From Bdellovibrionales bacterium (GTDB taxonomy: Bacteria; Bdellovibrionota; Bdellovibrionia; Bdellovibrionales; UBA1609): DNA of 42,817 nucleotides. The stretch is from positions 1-42,817 of the forward strand of contig JAKUPT010000023.1 of assembly GCA_022450595.1 (NCBI GenBank), written 5' to 3'. A program made the translations under genes and the position numbers. Under the pieces are notes generated by a model. That model had not been told where the DNA came from, made no database searches, and was given only the letters and a program-made list of their open reading frames with translations. Of this stretch, positions 41,697 through 42,817 are shown one piece after another. Position 1 is the first letter of the stretch; each line of letters begins with the position of its first letter.

Positions 41697-42817
41697 AATT
41701 CAGCCACTTTAATACCATCATCGATTAACATAGCTGTTTCAGGCTTTTTTTCTTTTAAAGATGTTAAATGTTTTTTTATGTCTTTTTGTAAATCATCTAA
41801 ATTATGATCTACTGCAAGCTCGTAAATCTCAACAGCCATAAGCCATTGATCAGAATATAATTCTAAATAGTTTTCATAAATATTTTTAAGAGAGTTCTTA
41901 TCAAAACTGTTCTCTCTTGCTTCACGAATTCTTTTATAAAAGCTATGCTTGGTCTGCTCAGTTTCATTGTAAATTTTAGGCGGAATAAACTGGGGAGTAT
42001 AGTCGTCTTGTAATTCAAAGTTTTCACGATCGGCAGCACCACCAAATACACTGACAACTTGCTCTCCTAGAGCAAGATCAAAATTCCCCCAGCTTGGGTC
42101 AAAAAGAATTTTATCATTTAAAGTGATCTTGCAATTTTTAAAACTAATTAATATTGGATTTTGTTTTTTTGTAATTATTTTTTCTACTTTCCCAGTTAAT
42201 TTAATTCCAGAAGCGTATTCAAAATTTACTTCAGCGCCATGACAAACGCCATATTCTTTTAATTCGCTTAGTGATAGGTTAGATAGCTCTGTACCGTCTT
42301 TTAGTCGACCAATAGGGCTAGAGTATCCGTGGCTGTGATATTCCACGCCGTGGCCATCAAGCTGAGAGCTGTTGAATGAAATCTGGCTACCGCCTTTTAG
42401 TTTTATAAAACTGATTTCATCACCTTCATTATAGAAAAACTCAAGCACTCCACTTATTTGTAGCCCAGAGTTTAGTTCAATAGTGTTCACCGTTTCTGAT
42501 TCCAAAGCTTTTTCCAGACCATAAAGCCCTCCTCTAGAAAAGGCCATAGAGTTTGCTAACTCTTCAAGCACTTCTGTGAGACGATCAAAAGTATCTGCAA
42601 CAAATAGCTGTGGTTGAGGTTCTGTAATATCATAGTTATACTCTAGACATTTAATGCTGAGGGGAAGTTTTTTTACTTTATCTCCTAAACAAAGACGTGA
42701 CTCTCCAATAGAGGAAAGAAGACCTGCTCCGAAGATCTTAGGATCATCCAGAGGGCCAATTAAACCATATTCTGCGGTCCACCAGTTCATTCTTGATAGG
42801 TAAGCGGCCTCACTGAT
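41693..42817 (-). CDS. phhA: Aromatic amino acid hydroxylase (phenylalanine 4-monooxygenase), 3' part
   Basis: The reading frame is open to the right end of the window, so the gene starts outside it. The first visible residues, EAAYLSRMNWWTAEYGLIG, match the strand carrying the iron-ligand Glu of pterin-dependent hydroxylases (WFTVEFGL in the animal enzymes). The product continues with PKIFGAGLLSSIGES and ITEPQPQLFVADTFDRLTEVLEELANSMAFSRGG, the end of the catalytic domain. The two iron-ligand His residues must lie upstream. A C-terminal extension of about 270 residues follows, with a beta-rich part (GLQISGVLEFFYNEGDEISFIKL) and a helical tail. Such an extension occurs in a long bacterial form of the enzyme, and I cannot assign its function. 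The enzyme would convert phenylalanine to tyrosine, feeding the hpd-hmgA operon 7 kb away. Confidence 0.85.
   Translation of the reverse strand: MSEAAYLSRMNWWTAEYGLIGPLDDPKIFGAGLLSSIGESRLCLGDKVKKLPLSIKCLEYNYDITEPQPQLFVADTFDRLTEVLEELANSMAFSRGGLYGLEKALESETVNTIELNSGLQISGVLEFFYNEGDEISFIKLKGGSQISFNSSQLDGHGVEYHSHGYSSPIGRLKDGTELSNLSLSELKEYGVCHGAEVNFEYASGIKLTGKVEKIITKKQNPILISFKNCKITLNDKILFDPSWGNFDLALGEQVVSVFGGAADRENFELQDDYTPQFIPPKIYNETEQTKHSFYKRIREARENSFDKNSLKNIYENYLELYSDQWLMAVEIYELAVDHNLDDLQKDIKKHLTSLKEKKPETAMLIDDGIKVAEL

Overview
The window is a compact, AT-rich bacterial chromosome segment. I estimate by eye about 40% GC; this was not computed. It contains no rRNA, CRISPR array, transposase or phage module. 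Gene content suggests a predatory or scavenging member of the Bdellovibrionota (Bdellovibrio / Pseudobdellovibrio-like). The clues are dnaG-rpoD-tRNA linkage, many lineage-type envelope proteins, a cN-II-like HAD nucleotidase, PATAN/J-domain response regulators, and a heavy load of amino-acid degradation genes. This assignment is inference; no 16S gene is present.

Layout: 1-3.1 kb holds the 3' end of dnaG, rpoD, a CAU-anticodon tRNA and a strong terminator. 3.1-4.7 kb has two leftward envelope genes (a pilin-like protein and a metallo-beta-lactamase-fold lipoprotein). 5.0-7.5 kb is a DUF1538 membrane protein followed by two PII-like genes. 7.6-11 kb has a small secreted protein and a frameshifted prepilin/von Willebrand A gene. 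11.0-11.5 kb is rnpB (RNase P RNA) with its own promoter and terminator. 11.5-13.7 kb encodes tryptophan 2,3-dioxygenase and a kynureninase-like enzyme. 13.7-15.2 kb has a TPMT-type methyltransferase fusion and a membrane-anchored protein, both leftward. 15.3-20.5 kb is a leucine/isovalerate operon: methylcrotonyl-CoA carboxylase with its biotin carboxylase and carrier as separate proteins, methylglutaconyl-CoA hydratase and HMG-CoA lyase. 21.8-27.0 kb is a leftward pantothenate/CoA operon (DUF2520, panB, panC, coaBC, coaX, panD) ending in a lipoprotein gene. 27.0-27.57 kb is non-coding and carries two long hairpins with a shared 45/46-nt core. 27.6-31.7 kb has a HAD nucleotidase, a rhodanese, a PIF1-like helicase and a GT2 glycosyltransferase. 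31.8-35.2 kb is a tyrosine-degradation operon (hpd, hmgA) with ribD translationally coupled at its end. 35.2-40.9 kb is a five-gene signalling cluster (GHKL ATPase, STAS, PAS/Hpt/CheA-like kinase, CheY, receiver-PATAN-J-domain-TPR). The window ends with leftward trmJ and the 3' part of an aromatic amino acid hydroxylase gene.

Together, the phenylalanine/tyrosine, tryptophan and leucine catabolic genes would feed acetoacetate, acetyl-CoA, fumarate and anthranilate from degraded protein. The CoA operon supplies the carrier for the leucine branch. The strongest candidates for under-described biology are the DUF1538 + PII pair, the signalling cluster with a partner-switch-like front end, DUF2520 in the panE position, and the twin hairpins with a common core.
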